Of a DNA stretch of 64,000 nucleotides, positions 1 through 13,997 are shown piece after piece. The position numbers were made by a program, and so were the translations under genes. The stretch covers positions 2,447,495-2,511,494 of the forward strand of contig CP137666.1 of assembly GCA_037976565.1 (NCBI GenBank), given 5' to 3'. Within the stretch, counting starts at the first letter, position 1. Each line of letters begins with the position of its first letter. The notes under the pieces were generated by a model. It did not search any database and was not told where the DNA came from. It was given only the letters and a program-made list of their open reading frames with translations. This stretch comes from Mesocentrotus franciscanus (lineage: Eukaryota > Echinodermata > Echinoidea > Camarodonta > Strongylocentrotidae).

Positions 1-579
1 AATGTCCCCGAAAGGGATTTGTCTTCAAATGCCATCTTATTCGAAATATGAAATACATCCATTTCTATGCGCAGTGCTTATGATTTCCGACACGGCCGAG
101 TCAATTCAAAGGTTTCATTTAGAAATTGCCCTTGAATTGATCTCTCGAAAGTCTTTACGATAGTTAGTGTTATTATACATTTACAGATATAACATCTAGT
201 CTGAAAGGACTATATAAAATTATGAGGAGACCTACGAGAAAAATATATTAAAGAAATTGATTGACAGACTTGATTGTCTACCAAGGAGCTGATTATTGAC
301 AAATGACTCAAGTTCCCTCATTTACGAAGTCTATTTTTTAATGGAGTAATTACATTTATAAATATTTTTAAATATTTATAAATATTAAACAATCTCATCT
401 TGATCTCAAATTACAATAGGAATGGAGCAAATTATTGGAGTATCTTTTCTTATTAACATTTTTCATTTTAATCAGTTTGCGTCTATAGGTCTGGTGGATT
501 AATCACGGGACTGTGGATGACAAGGTCATTAATGTCCTTTGGCAAGACATTAATCGTCATTTGCCTCTTTTAACGCAAT
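1..579. other. Presumed lectin-gene intron; no exon recognised
   Basis: This stretch should be intronic because the first visible lectin exon needs upstream coding sequence. I see no CTLD half and no splice-flanked open frame. From about 485 it contains SINE-like sequence (taatgtcctttggcaagac at 528) related to the element at 1228-1400. Confidence 0.5.
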
Positions 580-883
580 GGGTACCTAGTAGAGAATAAC
601 ACAATTGAATCCTTTTAGCGCCTTAGTGCAGCTAGCCTGGCCCGATCCAAGGTATGGGTACCTAGTAGAGAATAACATAATTGAATCCTTTTAGCGCCTT
701 AGTGCAGCTAGCCTGGCCCGATCCAAGGTATGGGTACCTAGTAGAGAATAACACAATTGAATCCTTTTAGCGCCTTAGTGCAGCTAGCCTGGCCCGATCC
801 AAGGTATGGGTACCTAGTAGAGAATAACATAATTGAATCCCTTTAGCGCCTTAGTGCAGCTAGCCTGGCCCGATCCAAGGTAT
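580..883 (+). repeat. Four tandem copies of a 76-bp unit (SINE-tail minisatellite)
   Basis: Units begin at 580, 656, 732 and 808 with gggtacctagtagagaataa and end with cccgatccaaggtat. They differ at only one or two positions, so the array is young. The start of the unit (aatgggtacct) matches the 3' part of the SINE-like element at about 1350, so the array probably arose from a SINE tail. Confidence 0.9.
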
Positions 884-972
884 AGGACGTACTGTGTAGG
901 CCTGGTGAAATCTTTTCACATCATAAATTCAGCTATTAATAATATTTTTCGTTATTATATTGTTTCCGACAG

Positions 973-1101
973 TGTCTGTACTCTACTACAAATTGAATTA
1001 CAACATATGGTCATTTTGGATCGGTCTTCATGATACTAATATGGAGGATGGTTATGTTTGGAGTGATAGCGCCCCTGTCTCTTATCTCAACTGGGACTCA
1101 G

Positions 1102-1159
<58 letters not shown>

Positions 1160-2772
1160 CATTATTATTATCATCATTATTATTATCATCATTATTATTA
1201 TCATAATTATTATATCATTGTAGAGGTATCGTTGTATAGAGCTTCATTCGCTTGACTCTCAATCCAAGGGTTGAGGGTTCGAATCCCACCCCGACACTAA
1301 CGTCCTTTGGCAAGACATTAATCCACATGGGCCACTCCCCATCCAGGTGTAAATGGGTACCTGGGAATTGCTGGGGTAATGATTTTTGCAGGGCCTTCAG
1401 GAAGAACAACATTGAAGTTGATGACGCTTCCCTGGTTGAACAAAAAAATTGATACTATCATCCTTAATTTTATTATACTATTTGTACTGCGCCACGTCTG
1501 TAAAAGAGACTTGATAGTCCTGGAGCCATTTTGGGATATACCATATACATGTACATGTGTGCATACATGTAGGCTATAGGTGGTCGGCGTTATAATTTTC
1601 GTTAAGTGATTCCAGTTGATATGCATGTGACATCATACAGTTATAATTTTGAGTAAAGTGGTTTTATATTAGCAGGCCCACATACTGACTTCAAACGAAT
1701 CAATAATCCACCGGGTTACTTAATAACGTGAATTTTGTTTCATTCAAACTTTCAAAGGTCGTGGTTTGAGCCACAGCACACAAGGTTACGTTGCTTCTAG
1801 CCAACTCGGNNNNNNNNNNNNNNNNNNNNNNNNNNNNNNNNNNNNNNNNNNNNNNNNNNNNNNNNNNNNNNNNNNNNNNNNNNNNNNNNNNNNNNNNNNN
1901 NNNNNNNNNNNNNNNNNNNNNNNNNNNNNNNNNNNNNNNNNNNNNNNNNNNNNNNNNNNNNNNNNNNNNNNNNNNNNNNNNNNNNNNNNNNNNNNNNNNN
2001 NNNNNNNNNNNNNNNNNNNNNNNNNNNNNNNNNNNNNNNNNNNNNNNNNNNNNNNNNNNNNNNNNNNNNNNNNNNNNNNNNNNNNNNNNNNNNNNNNNNN
2101 NNNNNNNNNNNNNNNNNNNNNNNNNNNNNNNNNNNNNNNNNNNNNNNNNNNNNNNNNNNNNNNNNNNNNNNNNNNNNNNNNNNNNNNNNNNNNNNNNNNN
2201 NNNNNNNNNNNNNNNNNNNNNNNNNNNNNNNNNNNNNNNNNNNNNNNNNNNNNNNNNNNNNNNNNNNNNNNNNNNNNNNNNNNNNNNNNNNNNNNNNNNN
2301 NNNNNNNNNAGCCAACTCGGTATTAAATGGATAGGATACATAAATCATTGCGGTTGGATATTAGCATGTACATTACTATGAAAATGTAATGATCACCAGG
2401 CTTAAGTGTTACAGAGTAGAGTTGGAGAATATGATTTAAGCATGATAAAGGGTAATGTAGTAATTTATTCCATGACTGGGGTGATCATACACTGTAAAAA
2501 GGTAGATCATGAAAACATTTATTATCATTATTAATATTTTATAATTGTTTTCATGGGAACCAAACGATGCATATACCGGTGAAGATTATGTTGAGCTTCT
2601 ATGTCATAATGGATCATTATTATAATTATCATTATTACTATTTTATTGTTATTTTCAGGGGAGCCCAACGATGCTTATACCGGTGAAGATTACGTTGAGA
2701 TCCTATGCCATAATGGAAAATGGAATGACCTACATGGCGATGTATCAATAGGTTATTCCTGCAAGAGAAACA
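973..2772 (+). CDS. CTLD 1, C-terminal two thirds (exons 973-1101 and 2659-2772)
   Basis: The first exon carries the WIGL core and a W-S-D segment (FWIGLHDTN, GYVWSDSAPVSYLNWD). The second starts with GEPNDAYTGEDY and ends GYSCKRN. The EPN and WND motifs that bind calcium and mannose-type sugars are both present. The canonical EDC cysteine is a tyrosine (EDYVE), and the cysteine expected just after WND is also absent, so the inner disulfide pair is lost. A different cysteine sits in EILCHNG. The acceptor before 973 follows tttccgacag. The donor at 1102 (GTATTA) is weak and runs straight into a TTA microsatellite. The N-terminal third of the domain must lie on an exon left of the window. Confidence 0.85.
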
Positions 2773-5700
2773 GTAAGTGCTTTTTTTAAAACACATCTTA
2801 TAATCATATTCGTTGGGTATCTCCATGTATAAGTTATTCTTATTTCTCCGTTTACATATGTGTTGCTCGATTTGAGGTCAGACATTTTAAGCTTACCAAT
2901 GGCAATTTCGTCCGCAAAGCTTGGTATTTAAATAGCAAAACTATCACGTTGTTTGTATTGTATAATGTAGAATTTCATAAAAAACACGAATAGCTGGTTA
3001 TCAATAACTTTATAGTCGTTATTATTCATGAGTTATCAGTTTAAAATTAACATTCAGTAACTAATTTAACATTTGAATATTATTTTAAGGTTGCCGATTA
3101 AATTTAATGATCACTGTCATCCCCATTATCATCCTATTTATTGTGATATTTTTAGAGCATCGGTCGTCTTCACTGACTGAGCCCCCCGCAATGCACAGGC
3201 CAAGAAGTGATGTATGACATAACAGACATTGTGACGTCATTTTACTTATTACATCCCATTCAGGTTTCATTACAAATCAGTTCAGAGTGTTCCCCAACAG
3301 CCGCTTGGACACGTCGGTCTCGATCGCCTTCTCCAACGTATGGCCAGAGGAGTGTGCCGCTAGCTGTTACGGTGCTGGTGGAGAAGACTGCAGGTCTTTT
3401 AATTACTACCGCAAGACACGCGAATGTTCGCTGCTATCTGTCGATCAATACTCAGGCTCCGTAGATCTGGTGCCAGAGAATGAAGATCCTTACGATTACT
3501 ATGAACGAGGTAGGCCTGGCGAGTATTCATATCGAAAAGATATTCTGGTTAATATGAAATACCTCCTCTGCTGAGAACCAGAAGGGCGTTAACTCTCTGT
3601 GCCAAATGATATGAGTGAATGCTCTTCTGGTTGTCGGTAGTCTTTAGGCTCGTACAGATATGATGCGGTAAACCGCTGCAGAAGAAAAAAAATTGCCACG
3701 GACTTATTTTAAGGCAACTGCGCGGAACAAAGGTCCTGCGCATATTTTTGAGCGCTGTGTAATAAAATCATGAATACGATACAGAAATGTGACGCGTATT
3801 AAACTTTACTTTATTATTCAAAACATTTTTTTTAACGCCGTGGTTTTGCGGCGTCATATCTGAACAATACCATATTGATGCTCGAGGAAAAGCCAGTCAT
3901 GTATATACGATATCATAAACTTGACATTAAATTAATAATTTCATACTATGAGCCCTTTTAGATACTGAGCCTGTAGTGTGAGGTTCCGGCTTCAGTTTTT
4001 TTTTCAAAAGGAAAATACTATGCTTACCCGTAAGTATTTCTTTTATGAAGAATTAGTTGAAATATTAAAATCTAATCTACTGAAGTGATTGACGGAAAAC
4101 TGATTGCACCAAAATCCAAATGGGCATGCTCAGTTGTGATTCACGGATTCTACATCAGGCCAGGTAAGAGAAATCTCATTCTATTGCACAAAAACTGACC
4201 CCCCCCCCTCCTTAAACAAATTAGATGAAAGCGTTGGGGGGATAATTGAAAAATAGTTCAATGGGTTTCATCAGTGGGCATTTTGCTTCATTAAGTTCCA
4301 TTTTAAGTATAATTTTTAGTAGACTGATTGGTAAAGTGTATTGCATCATGCATTTATACTTTTACTCTGAATTATTCATCCATTATTCTAAGCATTTCCT
4401 CATCAATTCTTTAGACTTCACAGGGCCACCCATCCAAGTGCCAACAACCATCGGTCCCTCGTATGGCTGTGGTAAGGGCGAGACTGGCTACCGCAGCTAC
4501 TGCTATACCTTGGTTACTTCAGTGTCGACCTTCGATGGCATGCAGAGTATCTGTGAACTCCGCAGCGCTAACCTGGTCTCCATCGCTGACGCTAGCGAAA
4601 TGAACTTTGTCATAAGCTTGATGCAGACTGGTAAGAAAAAGAAAAAAATCTTGCTGAGATCTTTAGAAGATGTTAAAGAAAAGCTTGAGTTCTTGTCACT
4701 ACATTGGTAGAGAATCAATCAGAAAAGGTTGATTACGCCACACTTAAGAACTTATGAGATCAGCCACTGTCAAGATTGGAAATGATCAAAATAAAAAGAA
4801 AATGACCCAACCTTGCTGAAAACCACATAAATGAGTGCATGATACTACACACTCGTGTGGCAAGAAAGTTTGATCCTCTATTTGTCTTATTTGTAGAACA
4901 ATCCTTATCAGGGAAGATTTCTAGTTTGATATTTTTTTCCAAACTGACATACAAAAACTTGAGAAAGCTCACAAATTATTTGTCATCTTTACGAGAACTC
5001 AAACTCATTTTATTTAAAGCAAGGACATATCCTTGATTAGGGCGGGTGCTTGCTTGGAGGTATATATTAGTATTAAAGCAGGACCTCTGTTCATCTGTGA
5101 AAAATATCAAACCAAAGATCGTGGGTTTGTATCCAACCCAGGCGGATGATTGAAGCCTGCGTTGTGTTTACATGTACGTCACCTCCCGTGTTTCAGACGC
5201 AGGCTTTGTTAAAGTGGAAAACACTCCCTCCCTCGCATAGGACGTTAACTGGAGGCCCTATGTAGAGGACAGTCACCGCATTGCACTATTCGTATAATAG
5301 TAGGGGGAACCCAGCTGTGGTGGTCCACCTGCACACCCCCATTCAGTTATACCGGGAGGAGAGACTCCGAGAGTTACAGTGATTCAGTTCGCTTTTCGCC
5401 TCCCAGGCGCAGGTGACGACAAATACCTAATAATAATAATAATGGTTTTACAACTCTTGAGGACTTACATATCACCTTTATATATCATCTTGATTAATAC
5501 GAGTGGAAGATCACCCCTTCCCCTATAGAGAACAGAAACGCATTCACAACAACACTCTTCCGATCTGTTTCGCCATAACAGGCAATACCGCGACCACTAC
5601 GATAGGCTCAGCTTGGTTAGGTCTGTCTGACAAGGCAAATGAGGCGATGTACGCTTGGAATGATGGTAGTGAGGTCACCTATACAAGCTGGGCCGCAGGA

Positions 5701-8700
5701 CAGCCTCAGAATAGTGCCAGCGACGAAGACTGTGTCACCCATAATATAAACGTAAGTTTAGAACCCTTTATGGCTAGCACTCAATGCAATAAAAATTGTA
5801 TTCTCAAAAATATAAATTTATCAATCCCCAAAGATCTATTTTTTGAAACTTTTACAAGACAGAGCGATGTTTTCTGATCGGATACAGTTTTGACCAATCA
5901 AAAGCAAGAAGCAGCAATCTACATACGTACCAAAAGTCATATTTTCTTTTAAAATGTTTGATGTGCAGGTCTCGATTGCTGGATGGCTGATTTTAGCCTT
6001 TAATTTGCCAAATCTCTCTCGACAACGTTCTTTATGGCACGAAATGCAACCGACAGGGTCCTGTCTTGTAAAGAGTTGCGACTTACCCGGGTTGATCTCA
6101 AGTCCTCCAATCAACCGCAAACTTATAACCTCCTGTCTCTTAAGGAAATACTTGAAATTGATTGTTGCGGTTGATTTGATGAGTCCTTTGATAATTCGTC
6201 TCAATCTTGTTTTCAAGTCCAGATCAAGAAATAGGTGAACTGAATCAACATATAAGGACATATGGTTGCCTGCTAGAATTATTCACTTTTGGCCAACATT
6301 CCTAGGCCCTATTCATATCATAAAAACATATATGTCTGTCTCCTAGTAACGGCAGATCTTTTTTGGATATTGAGGGGTCCCCTCTGAGCAAATTTTGAAT
6401 TGACTACTAATGGTGATACTCTTGTTTGGACCATTGAAATTAATACTTCCACTGGTATATCTTAGAATGCATCGTTGCTGTATTAATATTAGTGTTTACT
6501 TGAATACAAATCAGTTTTGATCTCAGTTGATTCGGTATAGGTGATCATTGTATATACATGCCCAGTAGGTAACCAGGGTTTAGCTAATCAAAATAAAGGT
6601 CTGCTAATGTCGGATCCTTCTGATTCTGTCTCTTCCTATTTCTTCATCTCCTTTTCTACAACCTTGTCAGGTGATTTTAATTCTTTGTTTACGTTTTCTT
6701 CTTGTTTTAGTTCTAGTTTTAGTTGGCACCGACGGTCTCCTGCTTGTTTAGCTATTGTGTATGCGAAAGTCTTTTTAAAGATTAGTTAGATTAAAAGGGT
6801 AAGCCTCACTAGAGCGTTGTAAGTCTGTGACTGCATGTTATTTGAACCAAGGACATCAATGAATTAACCAATCAAACACACCTATATTCACAGATGGATG
6901 GATGGCTTGATGAGTCTTGCACTGGAACCCAACATTACGGCGTCTGCAAAACACCTAAAAGAACCACTAATGTTGTAGCACCAGCAACTGACGGCTGCCC
7001 GACAGTAAGTATAACAATAGAAAATTGTCAAGTACTGGAATACATACTTCTATGTAATACATAGCAATGAACACAGCACGATGATCATTCTTCACCAAGA
7101 ATGACAAGTTACGACTGCAGGCCTACACTGAATAAATGGTTCATTTCTACACTATATACAGTCGGCCAATTCAGATCATAATGCTATAACAGCCCTAACA
7201 TCTGACTGATGTTATGCTATCATCAGTGATGTAGTCGGGTCTGGCAGTTCCGAGCCACAAGACCGTTGAAAACTATTGACTTTCATAGATTTTGTACACT
7301 TGACTCCGTCTAAGGACAAGGCCAAGGCAAAGGATCCGAAACCGGACCTGACTACAACACTGGATTTCATCCATCAAGTTTAGTCGAAACACAATATCGA
7401 AGACTCCGATAAGATAATGACTCTAATCACACAATTCGTCCATGTAGTGTTATGTAACATTTATCTGTGGAAATTAAATATGGATAATGTTTACCATGTG
7501 TTTTGTTTTAAGGGATGGTTGAAGTACATGTCGTCGTGTTACCAGCTGGTAACTAATCAGAAAACTTGGACTGATGCAAAAACAGACTGTGTAAATAAGA
7601 ATGGTAGACTTGCCATCATCAATAACAAGTAAGTCCTTCTTCAACTCATTCTGTCTATCAACAGCTAATCACTCTAGCGTATTTGAAGGGGCAAGGTGGC
7701 AGCTTTGCCCCCGCCGAAGACTCTTATGTACACGTTTGTATGTTATGACATATTCAAGTACACATAATTATGTTTGTAGGAATACAATATTCTGGGGACA
7801 AATGAACATTTCTTGCATAACCGAGATCCTACTTTTTACATGCGAACGAAGTATCTAAATGAACTTGAAAGGACTTGAACATGTTAAATTTTTTTTTCTC
7901 TGTAATCTCTTCTCCTGCTCCTTCCCGCTCTTCTCGTTTTCCCCTCACTTGCCCCATCTCTTCACCTTACTTTCCACTCATGTTCCTTCCCATTCCTCCC
8001 CCTCTCACACTTTTATGATTTTGAATAACCATTATACACTAGCAGACGACATTTAGGCATTCTTGAGAGTAATTATCTGATTGTTATGTCACGTGATAAC
8101 GTTTCAGATACGAGCAGGCATATTTGGCTTCAGTAATGGGCGCCATTTATACTTACTCTTTCGACTACTGGATTGGATTGAGTGATACAGATATTCCGGG
8201 TACTTACCTGTGGGTGGATGGCTCGTATCCGATACTATCCGCTTGGGCACCGAGTCAACCGGGTAAGTGTCACCTTTAAGGCTCGTTGAGATATGACGCG
8301 GTAGACGCGAAAAACCGCCGCGGTTTGTGAAGTGTAAATGAATGGCAATTGCGAGCAGCAAAGGTGGTAAACGCGTATCCACTAATTCTCTGTGTTACAA
8401 CATACGGAAAAAACAGCCGCGGTTGCCACTTCATAATATCTACAACGCTGTACGCCTACTGGGAAACATTGCTAATTAGATTTGTACAGCATGTGCCTTT
8501 TTGATCTGAGAATTTGTTAAAGTGGGACGGGATAACTTTTGTACTTTCTTACCATATCGTCTTTTAACTTGTCCTCAGCATGAGCCTTGTGTGCATCAAA
8601 AATGTTTTCTAATAAATCTACTGAACATTGAATAACACAAAAGGCAATAAACAGGATTAAAGAGAATCATGATGACGAGTTCAAATTTTCAATCACTATA

Positions 8701-11700
8701 TTTCATGATCATCATCATGAACTCAAATATATGAATGGTTTGATGACGTGTGGTGGTTTGACATCAAGTGATATCAAACACCAGAATAACAGTTAAGTTC
8801 TACAAAAGTGAGTGACTGGAAGTAGTGACAAATTAATATTGGCAAAGAATTAAATGCATAGTTACAAACAAATTATTGTTTTTATATAGCGCAAAGTACA
8901 ATGTAATCTTGCTCAATGCGCTTTGTATAATAAACTAATGCTAAACAGACATTCAACAAAAATTGGAGTGTAGAATGAGGCAAGCACCGGGTTTGATGTT
9001 ATGATAACATTGCATAACAAAACCAAAATGATCATAACACTTTTTGCGATTCAATTTTTTGTGACTAAACCCATTTTCTTGATATTGAAATCTATTGATC
9101 TCTCTCAACCAGACAACTATTTGGGTGACTGCGTGGCCTTGATAAGTGCTGCGGATGGGGTTGGAAGCAACGTAGCCGGTCTATGGTTTGATGAGAGATG
9201 TTTTAAAGAACATAACTACATCTGCGAGAGGCCAGTAGATGGTACTACCGACACCCCTTACACCCAAGCTCCAGTCACTAACCCATCTAATGTAGGGTGC
9301 ACCCATGATAACGCCATGGGTTACGGTTCATATTGTTACATCGTAAGTTCGGCTTTTTTCTGTAGGCTCGTTCACATAATTATGTCGTGATCCACCGAGA
9401 CTGTTTTTTGTTTTATGATTAAATGACTGGCAAATTGGGGATGGAAAAAGTAGCTTTTTACTGAGTAATTAAGTAGACTTTATAATGCCACTCTGTACAG
9501 GAGCCTAATATTGTACAAGCCTTGCATTTTATTTAGGCTTCTCAAATTTACATTTATTATTGTTTGTTTGTTATATTATACATCCTTCTCCCGAAACACT
9601 GTCTTTACTTATTTACCGTACATTATACTTAATTTAAGTTATTTCACGTATTGTTATATTACTTTTCAGTTTATATAAATATAAATTTCTTTTATTTAAA
9701 TGTGAAACAAATAAACGTCAAACTTCACTTCAAACTTCTAGCCATTTGAAAGGAATCCCGTGGAGCAGATCAATTGGGACCAGGCCAGAACCTATTGTCA
9801 GAATATGGGAGGTGACTTGGCCAGTTTCCAAACCAAAGAAGAGGAAGCCTACATAGTGAGCAGTTACAAGCCGACGTAAGCCAATTATAATATTGCTTGT
9901 TCACAGATTGGTCAAGAGATAAAATATATTTCTACTAAAGAAGAGCGACCCCTTGATTTTGTTATCATGTCTGTGACGTCAGAATAATTTCTTACTTTTT
10001 TCCCGCTCACATGTAGCAAAGTGACTGAAGCAATCTTTTCGTAGTTTTTAGTATTCATTACAAGGATTCTGTTTGGATTGGTATACTCTGTCATTCCTAG
10101 AACAAAGATAATATCTTGGAAGGAAAAAAGGCAGGACGTCAAAGGTAAAAAAAAAAAAAAGGGCTCTAATCCTTACTCTCAGCCTCAGGACCCACATATT
10201 TCCAAACAATCCACAAAATAACTAAATAACATCAGTGGCGGATCCAGGGGGGCATGTGCCCCGGCCCCCAAAAAAATAGTGCTCACCCCCCACTGAGCGA
10301 ATTTTCGGCCGGCGCGATTTTAAATTTTCGGGAGCAAAAAATATATTAGTGCTCACTACCCCCTCTAAGAAATCCGCGCCTGAACATTATTCAACTCTTC
10401 AATAATTATTGATCTACGGTTTTCTTATATCAAACATGTTTCAAGATGAAATTAAATAAGAATTTATTGTCCATTCCGAGGTTTATTTTTCCTTTGCATC
10501 AATAATTTTAACAAATGAATTCCAAATAAAAATAATATTAATATTAATTTAATCTATCGCTTAAAGAGAAGGTTGAGTTCTGGGAAGAGGTGAACAATTA
10601 CTTGTGAGCGTTATCATTGTTATTATGCAAGTGTGGAAGAACATCAGATAAAAAATGTTCCCTGAAAAGCATGGCTCTTCAAATGCTTTAACATTCTAAA
10701 TATGGCATGTAACAGCATAAAAATCGGGACGGATTTCTATGCCACGTGTTTGTGTAGTCCGCTATACATCTTTCTGTGTACAGTGCTTGTAACTTTACGA
10801 AGACTGGGCCAAATTTCTTATCATTTTGATGATTCCAGAACCTTGCGTTACACACAAATACTTATATGCTAGATGATCAACCTCTTTGATCATTTCCACA
10901 CCATTTCTTTCACAATTCAATCGCATGACCAGAACTCAACCTTCTCTTTAATGGAATCACAATCTCCTGTAAGTGAGTAAAATACATGATAAACGATTAG
11001 ATGATTGATTTACGTTTATGAACTGCAGAGATCCTGATACTGCCAGCTATGGATTCTGGACAGGACTCAACGATAAATCACGAGAAGGAGGTAAGTATAG
11101 ATAGGCTACAGCCTACGAGACTGACACCCCATCAGAACAACAGCCTATGAGACCTACAGCCTATGAGACCAACACCACATAAGACCGACAGCCTACGAGA
11201 CCAACACCACATGAGACCAACAGTCTACGAGACGGACAACACATGAGACCGACAGTCTACGAGATGGACACCACATGAGACCGACAGCCTACGAGACCGA
11301 CACCACATGAGACCGACAGTCTACGAGACGGATACCACATGAGACCGACAGCCTACGAGACGGACACCACATGAGACCGACAGTCTACGAGACGGCCACC
11401 ACATGAGACCGACAGCCTACGAGACCGACACCCTATGAGACCGACATCCTATGAGACCGACACCCCATGAGACCGACAGCCTGCGAGACGGACACCACAT
11501 GAGACCGACAGACTATGGACCGTCACCTCATGAGACTGACAGCCTACGAGACCGACACCCCTTGAGACCGACAGCCTACGAGCCCGACACCCCATGAGAC
11601 CGGCAGCATACGGACCGACAACCTACGAGACCGATTACCCAATGAGACCGACAGCATACGGACCGACAACCTACGAGACCGATTACCCAATGAGACCGAC

Positions 11701-13482
11701 ATCCCATGAGACAGACACGCCATGAGACCGACAGAGGGGGTACTTTCAATTTACTGATTGCTGCATAATGCAGCAAGAGAAATTTTAAGTGAAGATTTCT
11801 TTGTAAAGATGGATAAGAAAGTGTGTGTTTGTGTGAGAGAGAAAGAGAGAGGGAGAAAGAAAGACAATATGAGAGGGAGAGAGAGCGAGGCAGGGGGAGG
11901 TGGAGGGGAATAAGAGATTTATAAAGACATGACGAGGAGAATATTTGCCCCTTTTATATCTTCCTTTCTTTTATTTTTATTTTAATTTTTTTAATTTTGA
12001 ATATGCCTATTCACCTTCCGTTTTTTACTATATGCTTTATTTGCGTCGTGATTGTAATCATTGCATTTATATTCTTTTTGATGCATTAAGGAAATAAATA
12101 TTGTTGGTTTTTCAAGTCATTAATCTTAACTCTTGATCAAATTTCCCTTGTATGAGATTTTAGGTTTTCAATGGAGTGATGGTGTGGCTCTAGTCTATGT
12201 TAACTGGGAAAGCGATGAGCCTAATGATTTTGATAGTACCGAGGACTGTGGAGAGATGTATTTCACTGGACGAGGATGGAACGATCTCTCCTGCACTGCC
12301 ACCAGAAGCTTTCTCTGTAAAGTACCGAAACGTGAGCATAAAACACTCAATCTTTGAAATGAAATTATATATTATTCAATCATGGCCACATTTTGATATT
12401 GAATAAAAAAAGGATGAATAGAACATACGTACTTGAATTTAATTTAATTCAAGTTTTTGAGGGGAGAGGCCCACATTTTATTTGAATAGTTTTGTGGTAT
12501 TTCTATACACAATCTTCGGTATTATTAAAGAATGGATCAAACTAGTTAATTATGCGATTAAAAATGATAATTCTATTTAAAAAAGCCAGGTCGGTATTAA
12601 AATGTTCAAAGGTTGATATACAGTTATAGTGGTCATTATACCGAGGGAAAACATAATTTTTTGATTGTTCAGTAATTTGGCGGGGAAATGAACCCTCTTT
12701 CTTTAGGGGGAGGCCTCTATGAGGTCTTTGAGTTATTTATTTGTATGTAGCGTGATCCTAACACACGTTTCTTTTTTAATTCTATTTACTTTACAGAGAT
12801 CACAGAGCGCACTACAATTCCACCAAGTAAGTTTTTATTTTTCCTTTTTATTTCTTCAATCAAATTGCATTTGATTAAAAAAAAGATTAAGTCACAGACT
12901 ATCATGAAGAACGAAAGTCTAATACATGTACATACAACATATTACATCAGAAGAAAAAAATACAGATTTTCGCTGTGAAGGGAATTTATTTATCCATTCT
13001 GTCTTCTGACCGCCCTTAAATACTTTCTGTAGGCAAATGTTCAGTTTGAGGCTTCATAGCAAATTGCATAACTCTGGGTGTAATTTTTAAATATCTGTCA
13101 ACGATGTTTATCCATGTTGGCACATTTGCAAATATCAGACTACCAATCTCACTTGTAGGCAGCTTCGAAAAATCTGAGGACCATTATTTCTTTTCTTATA
13201 AAATTCCCTAACCCCCTATGCAAAATGATATGTTGCCGCCTCTGAGTCGAATCCCAACGGCAGAAATTACGTCAGTGAAAGATATTAATGTACATGTTGC
13301 CCCTACACCAAAAGGGGAAACGGGGACCTGAAATCTGGAGATTGTTTTAAGGTAACTTCTTATTTCATGAAATGAGACTGTAATATGGAGGATGCTGAAA
13401 GTGAAAGTGATTGAAATTACCATGCTTTTATTGTGACTCACATTTATGTAAGGAGTATGTATGATTGTCAGATAGGAATGCT

Positions 13483-13521
<39 letters not shown>

Positions 13522-13554
13522 CGGAAGTAGTAGTATTAGTAGAAGTAGTAGTAC

Positions 13555-13600
<46 letters not shown>

Positions 13601-13748
13601 TGTAGTAGTAGCGGAAGTAGTATTATTAGTAGGTAGTAGTAGTAGTAGAAGTAGTAGTAGTAGTAGTAGTAGTGGCGGAGTAGTTGTAGTAGTAGAGTGG
13701 TTGTAGTAGTAGCGGAGTAGTGGTATTAGTAGAGTAGTAGTGCTAGTG

Positions 13749-13789
<41 letters not shown>

Positions 13790-13811
13790 TGTAGTAGCAG
13801 AGTAGTAGTAT

Positions 13812-13869
<58 letters not shown>

Positions 13870-13916
13870 TGTAGTAGTAGCGGAAGTAGTTGTAGTAGTA
13901 GCGGAAGTAGTAGTAT

Positions 13917-13950
<34 letters not shown>

Positions 13951-13954
13951 TGTT

Positions 13955-13997
<43 letters not shown>

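Noticed and set aside
1240..1310. Possible functional tRNA gene
   Set aside because: The B box is perfect, but the acceptor stem and A box do not pair or match well, and the body continues into repeat sequence found elsewhere. A tRNA-derived SINE fits better.
4079..4167. Possible extra lectin exon ending at a gtaaga donor
   Set aside because: There is a stop in the relevant frame, and the flanking exons already join in phase into an intact domain linker.
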